A DNA stretch of 47,898 bases, from positions 1-47,898 of the forward strand of contig JAQBQL010000108.1 in NCBI GenBank assembly GCA_028287035.1, in the 5' to 3' direction. Positions 45,802 through 47,898 of this stretch are shown here, one piece after another (within the stretch, counting starts at the first letter, position 1; every line of letters starts with the position of its first letter). The notes beneath the pieces were generated by a model, which searched no databases, was not told where the DNA came from, and saw only the letters and a program-made list of their open reading frames with translations. The position numbers were made by a program, and so were the translations under genes. Source of the DNA: Labilithrix sp. (GTDB lineage: Bacteria; Myxococcota; Polyangia; Polyangiales; Polyangiaceae).

Positions 45802-46959
45802 TTGTTCTGGAGCAAGAAGAGCGAGCCCCCTCTGCGCGTCGTCCCGGCCGAGGTCTCGCTCCCGATCCGTGAGCTCGATGGCGCGCTCGAGGGGGCCGCG
45901 GGCGTCCTCCGCGCGTTCGGACGCCACGCGTTCGACATCGAGGACGTGCCGGCGGCGGAGATCGAGGCGAGCTTCGAGCGGTGGGCGACGCACGTGCTCG
46001 CACGTACGCCGGCGCCGCTCGAGGAGGGGGACGCGCCGCTCGCACCGGGCACCGGTCGCGACTGGCGGTCGCTCGTCCGGTTCGTGGGGCGGCAGCGGCA
46101 GCGCGAGAAGGAGCATGTGGTGCGGAGCGGCGCGGAGATGCGCGGCGCCATCGGCACGCTGGTGAACGTGCTCGGCCGTGCGTCGATCGAGCAGGGGCGC
46201 TCCGCGAGGAAGCTGCGAGCGCGCGTCGACCGCCTGAAGGCGTCGGTCGAGAGCTGCTCCATCGAGGAGCTCCGCAAGAACGCGCTGGGGGTCGCCGAGG
46301 CCGTGAACCAGACGCTCGAGGAGCAGGACCGGCGCATGGAAGTGGAGACGCGCGCGCTGCGTGCCGAGCTGTCGCGGTTGCGCGAGGACCTCGACGAGGC
46401 GAAGACCGAGAGCTCGACGGACGCGCTCACCAGCCTGCAGAACCGCCGCGCCTTCGACGTGGGGCTCGAGCGTGCCGTGGCGCTCTCGAACGTCATGGGG
46501 GGCTCGATGTCCCTCGTGATGGTCGACGTCGACCGCTTCAAGTCCATCAACGACCGTCACGGGCACCCGTTCGGCGATCGCGTCCTGAAGCTGATCGCCG
46601 ACGTGCTGGCGCGAACGTTCCGGCGGCGCGGTGACGTCGTCGCGCGCTACGGCGGCGAGGAGTTCGCGGTGCTGCTGGCGGAGACGCCGCAGGCCGAGGC
46701 GGCGGAGATCACCGGACGTCTGCTGACCGCCATGCGGGCGCTGCGCATCGAGCACCCGGGCGGAGCCTTCGGAGCATCGGTGTCGTGCGGGGTCGGCGAG
46801 CTCCGTCGCGGCGAGAGCGGGGACGAGCTCGTCAGCCGCGTCGACCGCGCCCTCTACGAGGCGAAGCAGAGCGGCCGCGATCGCGCGGTCGAGGCGACGA
46901 GCTTCGAGGCGAGCGTCGAGGGCGCCTTCCGCAGCCCGGGGAATGGTTCGGATCCCTGA
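45802..46959 (+). CDS. GGDEF diguanylate cyclase
   Basis: A 385-residue cytosolic protein. The N-terminal region (about 1-130) is of unknown fold. A coiled coil (about 165-210, EEQDRRMEVETRALRAELSR) leads into a GGDEF domain (about 212-375) with SSTDALTSLQNRRAFD, VMVDVDRFKSINDRHGH and the active-site RYGGEEFAVLL. The RRGD five residues before GGEEF matches an inhibitory I-site (RxxD), so product inhibition by c-di-GMP is likely. The start is TTG 45802, supported by GGAGG 6 bp upstream. The stop codon lies inside the first copy of the repeat array that follows. Confidence 0.9.
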   Translation: MFWSKKSEPPLRVVPAEVSLPIRELDGALEGAAGVLRAFGRHAFDIEDVPAAEIEASFERWATHVLARTPAPLEEGDAPLAPGTGRDWRSLVRFVGRQRQREKEHVVRSGAEMRGAIGTLVNVLGRASIEQGRSARKLRARVDRLKASVESCSIEELRKNALGVAEAVNQTLEEQDRRMEVETRALRAELSRLREDLDEAKTESSTDALTSLQNRRAFDVGLERAVALSNVMGGSMSLVMVDVDRFKSINDRHGHPFGDRVLKLIADVLARTFRRRGDVVARYGGEEFAVLLAETPQAEAAEITGRLLTAMRALRIEHPGGAFGASVSCGVGELRRGESGDELVSRVDRALYEAKQSGRDRAVEATSFEASVEGAFRSPGNGSDP

Positions 46960-47346
46960 CGGTCGGCCGCGCCCCGGGGGAGGGGTGAGGGCGCGAAAGT
47001 CGTTCGGATCCCTCACGACGCGCCGGGCGGGGCGGGGCGGTGGGCCGGGAATCGTTCGGATCCCTACCATCCGCCGACGCATTGGGGGTGGGCGCGCCCC
47101 GAGAATCCGTTCGGATCCCTGACGACCCCATACGCCCCGACGCGCACCCCATCCTCGATCCCCACGGGTCGGCTCAAACCGTGAGGGATCCGAACGAGTT
47201 CTGGGAACGCCCTCCGCGGGGGCGCGGCGGACCGTGAGGGATCCGAACGAGTTTGGCGGTGCGGGCGCGCCAGGCCGTGAGGGATCCGAACGAGTTTGGC
47301 GGTGCGGGCGCGCCAGGCCGCGCGGCGGACCGTGAGGGATCCGAAC
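46946..47346. repeat. Array of eight 16-nt GGATCC-containing motifs, four forward and four inverted
   Basis: GTTCGGATCCCTGACG or close variants occur in forward orientation at 46946, 47002, 47054 and 47109. The reverse complement CGTGAGGGATCCGAAC occurs at 47180, 47233, 47276 and 47331. Steps are 56, 52, 55, 71, 53, 43 and 55 bp. The copy at 47054 ends differently (TACCA instead of GACG). The intervening DNA is GC-rich and mostly dissimilar, except for the 43-bp tandem pair. The array fills most of the 424-bp gap between the diguanylate cyclase and VanZ-like genes, and nothing else was found there. Confidence 0.9.
47233..47318. repeat. 43-bp perfect tandem duplication inside the motif array
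   Basis: Positions 47233-47275 and 47276-47318 are identical. Each unit holds one inverted motif followed by GAGTTTGGCGGTGCGGGCGC and CAGGC. The copy starting at 47331 continues with a diverged version of the same tail. The perfect identity suggests a recent duplication. Confidence 0.85.
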
Positions 47347-47383
47347 GATTCTGGCGGTGCGGGTGCCGCCGCGCGTGTTGCGG

Positions 47384-47881
47384 TCACGAGCAGTGCTCGC
47401 GACCAGCGACGAGGGGGGCGCGCGGGCGGAACAGGAATGCGGCGCCGAGGAAGCCGGCGGTCAGGACGCAGAGGTCGACGACGTCGAAGGTGCCCTCGAA
47501 CACGCCGGCTGCCTGGCCCGCCTCGTGCGCGAGCGCGAACGCGAGGCCCGCCGCGAGCATCCGCGCGCCCGTGCCGCTGAAGATTGCGCCGAGCGCGAAC
47601 GCGTAGGCGAGATCCGACGCGGAGCCGCGCAGCCACGCTGGCGCCGCGACCGCCGCGAACACGGCATGACGGAGCTCCGTCACGCCGTGCGCGAAGCCCA
47701 CCAGACCGGCGTGCGCCGCCCACGACACCGCCGCCGGATCCCGCGGGCCCCCCAGATACAGCAGGCCGCCGACGAGGAGCGCTCCGCCGGCAGCTAGCCA
47801 CCGGGCGCCCCCAGGCGAACGCACGCGGCCCGGCCAGCGCGCGATCGCGGCCGGCCCCGCGCGCGGCGCGGCGGCGCTCAC
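47384..47881 (-). CDS. VanZ-like small integral membrane protein
   Basis: A 165-residue protein with about four hydrophobic segments (about 28-45, 53-75, 88-108 and 130-152). The stretch FALAHEAGQAAGVFEGTFDV, followed by VDL, has the HE-x-GQ and GTFD-x-x-D pattern of VanZ-like proteins. VanZ family proteins influence resistance to teicoplanin-type drugs, but most members have no known role. The start GTG 47881 would overlap the end of an upstream gene of which only a few codons are visible (GCG AAG AAG TGA), implying an operon continuing beyond the window. The frame has no stop before the window edge, so a longer N-terminus cannot be excluded. Confidence 0.7.
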   Translation of the reverse strand: MSAAAPRAGPAAIARWPGRVRSPGGARWLAAGGALLVGGLLYLGGPRDPAAVSWAAHAGLVGFAHGVTELRHAVFAAVAAPAWLRGSASDLAYAFALGAIFSGTGARMLAAGLAFALAHEAGQAAGVFEGTFDVVDLCVLTAGFLGAAFLFRPRAPLVAGREHCS

Positions 47882-47898
47882 TTCTTCGCGGCTGAGGG

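Noticed and set aside
46946..47346. CRISPR array
   Set aside because: The repeats are only 16 nt, occur in both orientations, and the intervals are unequal and GC-rich with shared segments. No cas genes are present.

Overview
This is a very GC-rich, gene-dense chromosomal window (I did not compute the GC percentage). Third codon positions are strongly G/C, GTG starts are common, and long antisense reading frames occur throughout as by-products of composition. The mix of genes points to a large-genome myxobacterium-like deltaproteobacterium (Myxococcota, perhaps Polyangiales). It includes many sensor kinases (two of them hybrids), a Ser/Thr protein kinase with a PilZ-like N-terminus, an FGE-like protein with a Pro-rich tail, a PA14-GH43 lipoprotein and small secreted proteins of unknown role. 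This placement is inference; no rRNA or other phylogenetic marker was compared.

Layout. 0-4.5 kb: the 3' part of a cyclopropane-fatty-acyl-phospholipid-synthase-type methyltransferase, a hybrid histidine kinase with an overlapping single-domain response regulator, and a convergent MFS exporter. 4.5-12.1 kb: an apparent carboxylate (or similar metabolite) sensing and uptake module. It holds a 57-residue membrane protein, a symporter-histidine kinase fusion (CbrA-like), an NtrC-type sigma-54 activator (CbrB-like), a candidate sigma-54 promoter with upstream repeats, an MHS-type H+ symporter and a DcaP-like porin. 12.1-18.2 kb: a membrane protein with cysteine pairs, a 1257-residue double-hybrid kinase, an SDR and tRNA-Arg(UCG). 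18.2-19.8 kb: a DUF222-type HNH endonuclease gene lying between inverted copies of a composite repeat, one of which contains a 145-bp near-palindrome. 19.8-28.6 kb: AraC regulator and divergent SDR, a hypothetical gene coupled to ung, a GNAT protein, a VOC protein, a nitronate monooxygenase, a PA14-GH43 lipoprotein, a DUF4385 protein and small hypotheticals.

28.6-42.4 kb: FGE-like protein, a large tandem glycosyltransferase and rsmG, overlapping one another; convergent polyprenyl-phosphate mannosyltransferase; a GAF-GAF kinase coupled to an L,D-transpeptidase; a Ser/Thr kinase; and a UbiB/ABC1 kinase. 42.4-45.7 kb (minus strand): rph-rdgB-atpZ-atpB-atpE ending in a clear terminator. Only membrane-sector ATP synthase genes are present, so the rest of the enzyme must be encoded elsewhere. 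45.8-47.9 kb: a diguanylate cyclase, then an array of eight copies of a 16-nt GGATCC-containing motif (four in one orientation, four inverted), then a VanZ-like membrane protein.

The most unusual signals are the HNH gene with its inverted flanking repeats, the eight-copy four-plus-four motif array, and the complete sensor-to-porin uptake module with a plausible sigma-54 control region. Functions are assigned from recognisable motifs only; no database search was run.
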